64,000 bases of DNA from Verrucosispora sp. WMMD573 (GTDB lineage Bacteria; Actinomycetota; Actinomycetes; Mycobacteriales; Micromonosporaceae): the NCBI RefSeq assembly GCF_027497175.1, contig NZ_CP114901.1, forward strand, positions 4,464,001 through 4,528,000, read 5' to 3'. Shown here piece after piece: positions 19,986-27,856 of the stretch. Each line of letters opens with the position of its first letter. The first letter of the stretch is position 1. The notes beneath the pieces were generated by a model. That model made no database searches. It was not told the origin of the DNA and was given only the letters and a program-made list of their open reading frames with translations. Position numbers and translations under genes: made by a program.

Positions 19986-21002
19986 ATGGCCGTACGCGAT
20001 CCTGCGATGACGGACGTGGCCCGCCTCGCCGGTGTTTCCCATCAAACGGTCTCGCGGGTGCTCAACGGGCACCCGAACGTACGCGAACAGACCCGACTGC
20101 GCGTCCAGGCGGCCATCGCCGAACTCGGCTACCGACCGAACCGGGCGGCTCGCGCGCTGGTCACCGGCCGGTCGCAGGTGATCGGGGTGGTCGCGCAGAA
20201 CACCACCCTCTACGGTCCGGCCTCGCTGTTGGCCGCGCTGGAGCAAGCGGCCGCCGAGTCCGGTTTCGCAGTGAGTGTCGGTAGCGTGCGTGACCTCGAT
20301 CATCGATCCATTTCGGCGGTGGTGGAGCGGCACCTGGCCCACCGGGTCGCCGGCATCGTGGTGATCGCGCCGGTGGAGTCGGCCGGCGAGGCGCTGGAGC
20401 GCCTGCCCAAGGACGTGCCGCTGGTGACCGTGGACGGGGATCCGCACCGGCCGATGCCGCTGGTGACGGTGGACCAGGCGGCCGGTGCCCGGGCCGCCAC
20501 CCAGCACCTGCTCGACGCCGGCCATCGTACGGTCTGGCACGTTTCCGGTCCGTCGGACTGGTTCGACAGTGCCGGCCGGATCGAGGGCTGGCGGGCGGCG
20601 CTGACCTCGGCCGGCGCGGAGATCCCGCCGCTGGTACCGGCGGACTGGTCTGCGGCGGCCGGCTACCGGTGCGGGCAGATGCTGGCCCGGATGCCCGACG
20701 TCACCGCGGTCTTCACCGCCAACGACCACCTGGCCCTCGGGGTGCTGCGTGCCCTGCACGAGCACGGCCGCCGGGTGCCGGACGACATCAGCGTTGTCGG
20801 CTTCGACGACGTACCGGAGGCCGCCTACTTCATTCCGCCGCTGACCACCGTGCGACCGGATTTCGGCGCGGTGGCCCGGGCGAGCCTGGAGATGCTGCTC
20901 ACCCAGATCGAGTCGGTCAGCGGTGGTGCCCTGCGCCGGACCATCGCCCCGACCCTGGTGGCCCGCCGCAGCGTCGCCCCACCCCCCGCCCCCCGCCCCT
21001 GA
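19986..21002 (+). CDS. LacI-family transcriptional regulator, predicted arabinose regulon repressor
   Basis: 338 residues, normal LacI/GalR length. The HTH is MTDVARLAGVSHQTVSRVLNG followed by the hinge helix YRPNRAARALVTGRSQVIGV. A periplasmic-binding-protein-like sensor domain follows: GIVVIAPVES, VPLVTVDGD, TAVFTANDHLALGVLRAL and the C-terminal DDISVVGFDDVPEA. GGGGAG precedes the ATG. Family members bind 14- to 20-bp palindromes with a central CG, which is exactly the shared operator here, making this the leading candidate for the regulon repressor. The inducer is presumably L-arabinose or an intermediate. Cognate binding is inferred from proximity. Confidence 0.9.
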   Translation: MAVRDPAMTDVARLAGVSHQTVSRVLNGHPNVREQTRLRVQAAIAELGYRPNRAARALVTGRSQVIGVVAQNTTLYGPASLLAALEQAAAESGFAVSVGSVRDLDHRSISAVVERHLAHRVAGIVVIAPVESAGEALERLPKDVPLVTVDGDPHRPMPLVTVDQAAGARAATQHLLDAGHRTVWHVSGPSDWFDSAGRIEGWRAALTSAGAEIPPLVPADWSAAAGYRCGQMLARMPDVTAVFTANDHLALGVLRALHEHGRRVPDDISVVGFDDVPEAAYFIPPLTTVRPDFGAVARASLEMLLTQIESVSGGALRRTIAPTLVARRSVAPPPAPRP

Positions 21003-21004
21003 CC

Positions 21005-21027
21005 CACCCCGAACCCCTCGGGGGGTG
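21005..21027 (+). terminator. Weak terminator after the LacI-family gene
   Basis: CACCCC (21005-21010) and GGGGTG (21022-21027) flank a C/G-rich loop. The following text, starting GTGATCAAGAAGTTTGG at 21025, resembles a dispersed intergenic sequence but has no gene; apart from operator 5 and the hairpin at 21261 I see nothing else in the 320-base gap. Confidence 0.4.
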
Positions 21028-21210
21028 ATCAAGAAGTTTGGTGCCTCCGGTTCTGGATTTCATCGACGTGCCCTTCCGCGCGGACAGACAGCGCGCGGCG
21101 TCTCGCGGATGCCGACCCGGACAAGCCGCCAGGCGGGTCGGCGCGATGGCTGCCTCGGCCCGGTGGTCGGTGACCTGGAACAGGAGCGTGCCCGTGGCTC
21201 CCTGCCCCTA

Positions 21211-21230
21211 GCATGTTATCGATAACATGC
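21211..21230. promoter_or_regulatory. LacI-type operator 5, perfect 20-bp palindrome
   Basis: GCATGTTATCGATAACATGC reads identically on both strands. Its core TGTTATCGATAACA is the symmetric version of the other five operators and is probably the tightest site. It lies 208 bp after the LacI-family stop and about 95 bp beyond the stop of the convergent GH127 gene, so no start codon is obviously controlled by it. Confidence 0.75.
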
Positions 21231-21260
21231 TCAAGCTATGGCGGTGGATGCGATAACGGG

Positions 21261-21308
21261 CGAGGCCGCCGGGCACGACCCCGCGGTAGGTCGTGCCCGG
21301 CGGCCTCG
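21261..21308. terminator. Strong bidirectional terminator hairpin
   Basis: A perfect 20-bp stem (21261-21280 with 21289-21308) and 8-base loop, 16 bases beyond the GH127 stop on the minus strand. Confidence 0.85.
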
Positions 21309-21324
21309 GTGACAGCGGTCAGGC

Positions 21325-24069
21325 TCAGATGAAGCGCCAACGGTGGTCGCCCGCGCCGCTGTCGTCCCAAATCACGATCTGGGCACCCTGGCTGGACGAG
21401 GCGCCGGTGACGCCGAGGACCCGCCCGCTGTTGGCGGACTGGATCCGGAAGTAGCCGTTCGCGGCGTACCGCAGCCGCCATCGGTTGCTGGCCGCACCGT
21501 TGTCGGCCCACTGCACCACGCGGGCGCCGTTGCTGCTGCTGCCATTCTCCACGCCGAGCACCTTGCCGCTGTGGGAGTTGCGCAGCCGCAGGTAGCCGCC
21601 GCTGTCCACGATCGCGGTCCAGAGGTGGTCGGCGGTGCCGGTGTCGCCCCACTGGATCACCAGGCCACCGTCGGCGGTGGACATGTCCTGCACGCCCAAC
21701 ACGAGACCGGTGGCCAGGTTCTGGATCCGGCGAGCGCCGTTGGGCACGAACCGCCACTGGTTGTCCGGCGTGCCGTTGTCCGGATCCTGGACGACCCGGG
21801 CGCCCTGCGCGGTGGAACCGTTGAGGGTGGCGAGCAGCTTGCCGGTGTGCCCGTTACGAATCTTGTGTGACCCGTCGCCGACGTCCACGATCGTCCACCG
21901 GTGATCGGCCGTGCCGGTGTCGGACCATTGCAGGACCTGTGCGTTGTCGGCGCTCGACATGTTCTGCACGCCGAGCACCTTGGCGCTGTTGGCGTTGCGG
22001 AACTTGACCGCGTTGCCGTCGACGACCAGCTGCCAGTCGTGGTCGGCGGTGCCGTTGTCGTCCCACTGCAACGCGGGCGCCCCGTCGACGGTGGACATGT
22101 TCTCGATGCCGAGCACCAGGCCGCTCGCGGCGTTGGCCAGTCGGAACGTCGCCGTCCCGGTGTCCGGGGACTGGCCGCTGGCGTTCCAGTAGACGGTGTA
22201 GTTGTGCCCGTGCGCGTCGTAGAACGGGATCAGGTTGACCGTGGCGCCGTTGGCGGTGGCGGTGAAGGCCAGTGCCGAGGTGCTGGTCCGGTTGACCGAG
22301 GTGGTGGCCAGGGCGGGCAGAGCGGAGAGCGCGGTGTTGCCGTAGTTGCCGGAGAGCACCGCCGGCCCGTAGGTCAGTGCCACCACGTTCGGATCGTCGT
22401 TGGCCGGCTGCACGATCACGCGCATCGGTAGCCGTACCGTCACCGTGTCGCCGGAGGTCCAGGATCGGGTGAGGGTGGCGTACGTGCCCGGGGTGGTGGT
22501 GATGTTCTGTGCTGCGCCGTTGACGCTGATCGTCGCGCCCTGCGTCCAGGCCGGGATGCGGATCCGCATCGTCCACGACCCGCTGACGTCGCCGGTCACG
22601 GTGAGGGTCGTGGTGTCGCTGACCGGGTAGGTGGTGCTCTGGGCGACCGTGATGCCGCGCTGCGACCAGGTCAGCACCGAGGGCATGAACAGGTTCACCG
22701 TGAGCGTGGTGTCGTTGTGGAAGTAGATCGAGTTCATCAGGGTGGTGTTCGTTTCCAGCTGCGAGCCCTGGCAGCACCAGAAGGAGTTGTAGTCGGTGCT
22801 CCAGGTGCCGCCGCCCCACGCCGGTCCGACGCCTCGCCGCCCGCCGGGGTTCAACGGGGTGAAGTACGTGATGTGGCCGTGGTTGTCGGCCGGGTTCTGC
22901 GCCCCGATCAGATGGTTGAGCAGTGCCCGCTCGTAGAAGTCGAAGTACGCGACCCGGTTCGGGTCCAGCAGCCACAGCTCCCGGGTCAGCTTGAGCATGT
23001 TGTACGTGTTGCACGCCTCGCAGGTGTCGTTGCGCAGGTAGCCGGCGATGGCATTGGGCGCCCGGAAGTGTTCGGCCTGGCTGTTGCCGCCGATGACGTA
23101 GGTGTGCGCGTTGACCGTCATGTTCCACGCGTTGCTGGCGATATCCCGGTACCGGGTGGTGCCGGTGGCCTTGAACTCGCGGGCCGCGCCGATCCACTTC
23201 GGTACCTGGGTGTTGGCGTGCAGCCCGTTGAGCTGGTCGGAGTTGGCCGCGAGCGGGTTGAACACGGCGTTGTGGTCGAACCGCTGGGCGGTGGTCAGCC
23301 AACGGGCGTCGCCGGTCTGCTGGTACAGGTCGGTCAGCACGGCGTTCATCCCGCCGAACTCGGTGCCCAGCATGGCCTGCATCTGCGCCGAACTCAGTCG
23401 GCTGGTGCGCCAGTCCACCCAGCCGGCGAACGCCAGCAGGACGTCGCGGGCCTGGTTGTTGCCGATGTGCCGCCACACGTCGAGCAGCCCGGCCAGGGTC
23501 TTGTGGATGGCGTAGTACGGCACGTTGCCGTTGTTGAGCGTGCGGTTCTCCACCGCGGTGAAGTCGGACTCGGGGAAGCCGCTGAGGTAGCCGGTGTTGA
23601 AGCCTGCGGCACCGTTGTTGGCCTGGCACTTGGCCAACTCGGCCACCATGTGGTTGGCCTTGTCCCGACAGGTGGTGTCGCCGAGCACGGCCCACAGGTA
23701 CGACCAGGCGCTCAGGAAGTGGCCCTGGGAGTGGGTGCGGAACGGGAAGTTGGGTGCCTCCCAGCCGCCGAGAGCCGCGGCGCCGGCGGTGGACAGCCGG
23801 TGGTTGGCGCGGAAGTTGTAGAGCAGCCGGTTGACGTCGACGAAGCGCAGATAGTTGACCGTGCGGTTCTGGTTGTCCAGCCAGCGGCTGGCGGTCAACC
23901 GCACCTGGCCCGGCTCGAATGCGTACGCGGCGACGCCGAGGTCGGGTCGCGCCGGGGGTAGCGCCGCACTGGCGGTGCCGTTGGCCAGTGCGGGGCCGAC
24001 GGCGGCGGCGACGGCGGCCGCGCCGGCGGCCCGGAGCACGTGTCGACGGTTGAGGGACGGGTAGGGCAT
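21325..24069 (-). CDS. Tat-exported GH127 beta-L-arabinofuranosidase with C-terminal ricin lectin repeats
   Basis: 914 residues from ATG 24069 (GGAGGT four bases upstream; a GTG one codon earlier is also open). Twin-arginine signal NRRHVLRAAG near residues 7-16. The catalytic (alpha/alpha)6 domain fills about 40-640: HSQGHFLSAWSYLW, TEFGGMNAVLTDLYQQTGD, TCEACNTYNMLKL and FWCCQGSQLE. The Glu-x-x-Cys and Cys-Cys elements match the zinc-cysteine site of GH127 (formerly DUF1680), where a cysteine is the nucleophile. From about 650 to the end are ricin/CBM13-type repeats with the recurring QWxDxGTADHxW pattern. Removes beta-linked L-arabinofuranose, as in plant extensin or arabinan side chains. 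Controlled by operator 6. Confidence 0.9.
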   Translation of the reverse strand: MPYPSLNRRHVLRAAGAAAVAAAVGPALANGTASAALPPARPDLGVAAYAFEPGQVRLTASRWLDNQNRTVNYLRFVDVNRLLYNFRANHRLSTAGAAALGGWEAPNFPFRTHSQGHFLSAWSYLWAVLGDTTCRDKANHMVAELAKCQANNGAAGFNTGYLSGFPESDFTAVENRTLNNGNVPYYAIHKTLAGLLDVWRHIGNNQARDVLLAFAGWVDWRTSRLSSAQMQAMLGTEFGGMNAVLTDLYQQTGDARWLTTAQRFDHNAVFNPLAANSDQLNGLHANTQVPKWIGAAREFKATGTTRYRDIASNAWNMTVNAHTYVIGGNSQAEHFRAPNAIAGYLRNDTCEACNTYNMLKLTRELWLLDPNRVAYFDFYERALLNHLIGAQNPADNHGHITYFTPLNPGGRRGVGPAWGGGTWSTDYNSFWCCQGSQLETNTTLMNSIYFHNDTTLTVNLFMPSVLTWSQRGITVAQSTTYPVSDTTTLTVTGDVSGSWTMRIRIPAWTQGATISVNGAAQNITTTPGTYATLTRSWTSGDTVTVRLPMRVIVQPANDDPNVVALTYGPAVLSGNYGNTALSALPALATTSVNRTSTSALAFTATANGATVNLIPFYDAHGHNYTVYWNASGQSPDTGTATFRLANAASGLVLGIENMSTVDGAPALQWDDNGTADHDWQLVVDGNAVKFRNANSAKVLGVQNMSSADNAQVLQWSDTGTADHRWTIVDVGDGSHKIRNGHTGKLLATLNGSTAQGARVVQDPDNGTPDNQWRFVPNGARRIQNLATGLVLGVQDMSTADGGLVIQWGDTGTADHLWTAIVDSGGYLRLRNSHSGKVLGVENGSSSNGARVVQWADNGAASNRWRLRYAANGYFRIQSANSGRVLGVTGASSSQGAQIVIWDDSGAGDHRWRFI

Positions 24070-24229
24070 CACGACCTCCGTGGTGGCATGGGGGAGTGCC
24101 GCCCGACCTGTTGGTGGTGGCCGACCGGGGCGGCGAGTAGCGGTGCGATGAGGTCGATGCGCGGCGCGCGGCGCGCAACGACCGGACCCGGCGCGCTTGC
24201 TGCGGTGGCGGCTGCGCCAAGCCCATCGA

Positions 24230-24269
24230 TGTTATCGTTAACATACGCGATTCTGTATGGCTACCGCAA
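24230..24269 (-). promoter_or_regulatory. GH127 promoter with LacI-type operator 6
   Basis: Operator TGTTATCGTTAACA at 24230-24243. On the minus strand TTGCGG (24264-24269), an 18-bp spacer and TATGTT (24240-24245) make a promoter whose -10 box is overlapped by the operator. The leader to the GH127 start is about 160 bases. The same site lies just before a small plus-strand ORF at 24257. Confidence 0.65.
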
Positions 24270-24532
24270 GACGTCGACAAGTGGGCTGCGGGCGACCGGG
24301 ATTGGCCCTCGATCCGGTCGAGGCCGTCGGGTTCCTCCTGCCGGTTGGCGCGCTCCTGGTGCCCCTGCTGGCCCCGCAACGGGACTGGTCTGCGTCGGCG
24401 ACCGGCGCGGTCGTCGCGGCGATGGCACTGGGCGCCGCCGCCGTCGCGCTGCGGGTCCTGCTACGGCTGGTGGCCCTGGCCGGGCGGACTTTGCGCCGTT
24501 CGTCGCACCCGGAGTGCCCCGGCGACTGTTGA
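24257..24532 (+). CDS. Small hypothetical membrane protein
   Basis: 91 residues with no recognised family. Two hydrophobic stretches, GFLLPVGALLVPLL and TGAVVAAMALGAAAVALRVLL, predict two membrane helices, and the downstream codons end mostly in G or C as in real genes here. No Shine-Dalgarno motif precedes ATG 24257, which starts 13 bases after LacI operator 6. If genuine it would be divergent from GH127 under the same operator. It could also be a chance frame. Confidence 0.4.
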   Translation: MATARRRQVGCGRPGLALDPVEAVGFLLPVGALLVPLLAPQRDWSASATGAVVAAMALGAAAVALRVLLRLVALAGRTLRRSSHPECPGDC

Positions 24533-24540
24533 CCCCGCAA

Positions 24541-24560
24541 TAGCTGACTAAAGTCAGCAA
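24541..24560 (+). promoter_or_regulatory. Palindromic operator before the MarR-GNAT gene
   Basis: GCTGAC-TAAA-GTCAGC (24543-24558) is a perfect inverted repeat, extended on one side, ending four bases before the GTG start. Its position suits autorepression by the downstream MarR domain. Confidence 0.6.
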
Positions 24561-24562
24561 TC

Positions 24563-25444
24563 GTGGATCGTGTACTTGTGGACGTGGTGCGGCGCTTCAA
24601 CCGCACAGTGACCCAGCGCGTCGGCGCGCTTGACGACAGCTATCTCGCTCGGGACCGGCCCCTGGCGCAGTCGCGGCTGCTCTGGGAGGTCGGCCCCGAC
24701 GGTGCCGAGGTCGCGGCCCTGCGGACCCGGCTGGATCTCGACGCCGGCTACCTCAGCCGGTTGCTACGGACGCTGGAGGGCGCGGGCCTCGTCGTGGTGG
24801 GGCCAGCTGAGGGGGATGGTCGGGTGCGGGCCGTTCGCCTCACCGACGCCGGGCGCGCCGAGTGGCACCTGCTGGACGGCAGGTCCGACGAGCTGGCCTG
24901 GTCGGTCCTCGCGCCGCTCAGCGACGGCCAACGCACCCGGCTCACCTGCGCCATGGCCGAGGTCGAGCGCCTGTTGATGGCGTCGCTGGTCACCATCGAA
25001 CCCTGCCATCCCGGCGAGCCGCGGGCCCGCGCCTGCCTGCGGGCGTACGCGCGGGAACTCGCTACCCGGTTCGACGCCGGCTTCGAGCTGGGTCAGGGCG
25101 GCACCGACGAGCAGGAGTACGTGCCTCCGGACGGGCTGTTCCTGATCGCCACCATCTCGACCGAGGCGGTGGGCTGCGGTGGGCTACGGCTGTCCCCGGG
25201 TGAGCCCGCCGAGATCAAGCGCCTCTGGGTGTCGGCCTCGGTGCGCGGGCTCGGCGTCGGGCGTCGCCTGCTTGGTGAGCTGGAGCGGCATGCCGTGGCG
25301 GCCGGCGCCGCCAGCATCCGCCTCGACACGAACCGCACCCTGACCGAGGCGATGCGGCTCTACCGCGCCCAGGGCTACCAGGAGATCCCGCGCTACAACG
25401 ACAACCCGTACGCCCACCACTGGTTCGCCAAGCCGCTGCGCTGA
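24563..25444 (+). CDS. MarR-type HTH / GNAT acetyltransferase fusion protein
   Basis: 293 residues. The first half (about 1-150) is a winged-helix MarR domain: SRLLWEVG, LRTRLDLDAGYLSRLLRTLEGAGLV, then the wing with GDGRVRAVRLTDAG. The second half (about 150-293) is a GNAT N-acetyltransferase with the acetyl-CoA loop VRGLGVGRRLLGELE and ASIRLDTNRTLTEAMRLYRAQGY. This two-domain architecture is common in actinobacteria; the substrate is unknown. It starts on GTG with no ribosome site, directly after a palindrome likely to be its own operator. Confidence 0.88.
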   Translation: MDRVLVDVVRRFNRTVTQRVGALDDSYLARDRPLAQSRLLWEVGPDGAEVAALRTRLDLDAGYLSRLLRTLEGAGLVVVGPAEGDGRVRAVRLTDAGRAEWHLLDGRSDELAWSVLAPLSDGQRTRLTCAMAEVERLLMASLVTIEPCHPGEPRARACLRAYARELATRFDAGFELGQGGTDEQEYVPPDGLFLIATISTEAVGCGGLRLSPGEPAEIKRLWVSASVRGLGVGRRLLGELERHAVAAGAASIRLDTNRTLTEAMRLYRAQGYQEIPRYNDNPYAHHWFAKPLR

Positions 25445-25564
25445 GACGCGCGCTGGCACGCACCCGCTCAAGTTCGGCGGTCCGTAACCGCGGTTCACCA
25501 TCCGCGAGCACGCGGCACTGCTCGCCAGCCATCCGACCCGGGGCGGGTGCTTGCCGGCAAGAAA

Positions 25565-25580
25565 TGAATGATGGTTCAAT
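25565..25580 (+). promoter_or_regulatory. Putative TetR operator and -10 region
   Basis: TGAATGATGGTTCA (25565-25578) has 4-bp symmetric ends. TTCAAT (25575-25580) lies six bases before GTG 25587, fitting a leaderless start. Confidence 0.35.
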
Positions 25581-25586
25581 CCTTTG

Positions 25587-26186
25587 GTGGTCTACCGGAG
25601 CACGGAGCGGGTGCAGGCGCGGCTGACCGCTTCGCGGGAACGCATCGTGGCCGCCGCGACCGGCATCCTGGCCGAACACGGTTATTCCGGCTGCTCGGTC
25701 GCCGCCGTCGCCGCGCGGGCCGGGCTGGCGACCGGCAGCGTGTACCGCCACTTTCCGGCCAAGGCCGACCTCTTCGCCGAGGTGTTCCGCACCGCCAGCC
25801 AGCGCGAGATCGACGCCGTCACCCGGGCCGCCGCGGCCGAGCGTACGGCCGCGGCGCGGGTCCGCGCGGTCATCGAGACCTTCGCCGGCCGGGCCCTACG
25901 GTCGCCACGGCTGGCGTACGCCCTGCTCGCCGAGCCGGTCGACCCGGCGGTGGAGGAGCAGCGGCTGGCGTTCCGGCGCGCCCACGCGGCGCTGCTGGCC
26001 GGCTACATCGCCGACGGCGTGGCCGGCGGTGAACTGCCGGCGCAGAATCCCGAACTGACCTCCACCGCCGTGGTCGGCGCGCTGGCCGAGGCGATGGTGG
26101 GCCCGCTGGCCGCCGGTGTCGCCGGCCCGGACACCATCGGCGGCCTGATCACCTTCATCCACCGCGCGTTGGGAGTCCCGTCGTGA
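25587..26186 (+). CDS. TetR-family transcriptional regulator
   Basis: 199 residues from GTG 25587 (TTG 25584 directly before it is an alternative). N-terminal HTH: RERIVAAATGILAEHGY, SVAAVAARAGLATGSVYRHFPAKADLFAEVF, a textbook TetR domain. The C-terminal ligand domain is of the small helical type. Its stop overlaps the GTG of the acyl-CoA dehydrogenase-like gene by 4 nt, so it most likely regulates that operon in response to an acyl-CoA or fatty-acid-like ligand. Confidence 0.88.
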   Translation: MVYRSTERVQARLTASRERIVAAATGILAEHGYSGCSVAAVAARAGLATGSVYRHFPAKADLFAEVFRTASQREIDAVTRAAAAERTAAARVRAVIETFAGRALRSPRLAYALLAEPVDPAVEEQRLAFRRAHAALLAGYIADGVAGGELPAQNPELTSTAVVGALAEAMVGPLAAGVAGPDTIGGLITFIHRALGVPS

Positions 26187-27811
26187 GCACACACGAGGTG
26201 TTCAACCAGGTGCCGCCGCTGGTCGGCCACGACACGGCGGACGAGCCCGCCCTGCTCGACGCGCTGGCTCGGGAGGAGGCCGCCTGGGCCACGGCTGAAG
26301 TACACGAACTCGGCCGGCTGGCCGGCACCGAGCAGGCGATCGAGCACGGCCGGCTGGCCAACGAACATCCGCCGGTGCTGCGTACCCACGACCGCTATGG
26401 GAACCGCGTCGACGAGGTGGAGTTCCACCCCTCCTGGCACGAGTTGATGCGTACCGCCGTGGCGCACGGCCTGCACGCCGCGCCCTGGGGCGACGAGCGG
26501 CCCGGCGCGCACGTGGCCCGGGCCGCGAAGTTCCACGTCTGGCGGCCCGACGCCGGGCACGGCTGCCCGATCTCGATGACGTACGCGGCGGTGCCCGCGT
26601 TGCGGCACGCTCCCGACCTGGCCGCCCGCTACGAACCGCTGCTCACCGCCCGCGGTTACGACTTCGGGCTGCGGGCACCGCAGGGCAAGCAGGGGCTGCT
26701 GGCGGGCATGTCGATGACCGAGAAGCAGGGCGGGTCGGACGTGCGGGCGAACACCACCACGGCACGTCCGACGGCCGAGGGCAGCTACCGGCTGGTCGGG
26801 CACAAGTGGTTCACCTCGGCACCGATGTGCGACCTCTTCCTCACCCTCGCCCAGGCGCCGGGCGGGCTCACCTGCTTCCTGGTCCCGCGGGTGCTTCCCG
26901 ACGGCACCCGGAACCCGATGCGGCTGATGCGGCTGAAGGACAAGCTGGGCAACCGCTCGAACGCCTCCGCCGAGGTGGAGTACGACGAGGCGGTGGCCTG
27001 GCGGGTCGGCGACGAGGGCCGGGGCGTGCGCACCATCATCGACATGGTCAACCTGACCCGGCTGGACTGCGTGATCGGTGCGGCGTCCGGCATGCGGCAC
27101 GGTGTCGTCACCGCCGCCCATCACGCCGCCCACCGCCGGGCCTTCGGCCGCTACCTCGTGGACCAGCCCCTGATGCGCAACGTCCTGGCCGACCTGGCGG
27201 TGGAGTCCGAGGCCGCCACCGTGCTGATGATGCGCCTCGCCGGGGCGACCGACCGGTCCGCGCGGGGCGACGCGGCCGAGACGGCGTTCAAGCGGATCGC
27301 CCTCGCGGTGGGCAAGTACTGGGTGTGCAAGCGGTGGCCCGGACACGCCGCGGAGGCCCTGGAGTGTCTGGGCGGCAACGGCTATGTGGAGGAGTCCGGG
27401 ATGCCGCGGCTGTTCCGCGAGTCGCCGCTCAACTCCATCTGGGAGGGCTCCGGGAACGTCGCCGCGCTGGACGTGCTGCGGGCGCTGACCGGCCAGCCCG
27501 AGGTGATGGCGGCGTTCCAGTCGGAGGTGGACGCCGCCACGGGCGCCGACGCCCGGCTCGACGCCGCGGTCCGCCAGGTCCGGGCCGCCCTGGCCGATCC
27601 GGCCGATCTGGAGGTACGCGCCCGTCGGGTGGTCGAACAGTTGGCGCTGGTGTTGCAGGGGGCGCTGTTGGTGCGCCACGGTCACCCGGCGGTGGCCGAC
27701 GCGTTCTGCGCTTCCCGGCTCGGCGGTGACTGGGGGCATGCGTACGGCACATTGCCGGCCGGCGTCGATTTCGCCGCGATCATCGACCGGGCCACCCCGA
27801 AGGTGGGCTGA
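26183..27811 (+). CDS. Acyl-CoA dehydrogenase-family protein, AidB-like
   Basis: 542 residues, longer than classic acyl-CoA dehydrogenases (about 380) and matching AidB and related flavoproteins. Early residues include HEVFNQVPPLVGHD as in AidB. FAD-domain motifs: GMSMTEKQGGSDVRANTT, HKWFTSAPMCDLFLTLAQ, KDKLGNRSNASAEVEYD; C-terminal ALECLGGNGYVEESGMPRLFRESPLNSIWEGSGNV. E. coli AidB binds DNA and is induced by alkylation, but many actinobacterial members are uncharacterised. Coupled with the upstream TetR gene; role in lipid or alkylation response unresolved. Confidence 0.87.
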   Translation: MSTHEVFNQVPPLVGHDTADEPALLDALAREEAAWATAEVHELGRLAGTEQAIEHGRLANEHPPVLRTHDRYGNRVDEVEFHPSWHELMRTAVAHGLHAAPWGDERPGAHVARAAKFHVWRPDAGHGCPISMTYAAVPALRHAPDLAARYEPLLTARGYDFGLRAPQGKQGLLAGMSMTEKQGGSDVRANTTTARPTAEGSYRLVGHKWFTSAPMCDLFLTLAQAPGGLTCFLVPRVLPDGTRNPMRLMRLKDKLGNRSNASAEVEYDEAVAWRVGDEGRGVRTIIDMVNLTRLDCVIGAASGMRHGVVTAAHHAAHRRAFGRYLVDQPLMRNVLADLAVESEAATVLMMRLAGATDRSARGDAAETAFKRIALAVGKYWVCKRWPGHAAEALECLGGNGYVEESGMPRLFRESPLNSIWEGSGNVAALDVLRALTGQPEVMAAFQSEVDAATGADARLDAAVRQVRAALADPADLEVRARRVVEQLALVLQGALLVRHGHPAVADAFCASRLGGDWGHAYGTLPAGVDFAAIIDRATPKVG

Positions 27812-27816
27812 CCGGT

Positions 27817-27847
27817 CCGGCGCCGCCGCGGTGGGCGGCGACGCCGG
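27817..27847. terminator. Bidirectional terminator between convergent genes
   Basis: CCGGCGCCGCCG (27817-27828) and CGGCGACGCCGG (27836-27847) pair with one mismatch and a 7-base loop. Confidence 0.6.
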
Positions 27848-27856
27848 AGCCGAGGA

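Noticed and set aside
22717..23961. 414-codon plus-strand frame opposite GH127
   Set aside because: Antisense shadow: valine/glycine-rich with no motif, while the minus strand has complete GH127 signatures.
21854..24379. 841-codon minus-strand frame beside GH127
   Set aside because: Out-of-phase reading of the GH127 gene on the same strand; Arg/Gln/Pro-rich and domain-free.
26183..27811. Reading the AidB-like gene as part of an alkylation-damage operon
   Set aside because: No ada, alkA or alkB gene is adjacent; it is coupled only to a TetR regulator, so the DNA-repair role is not claimed.
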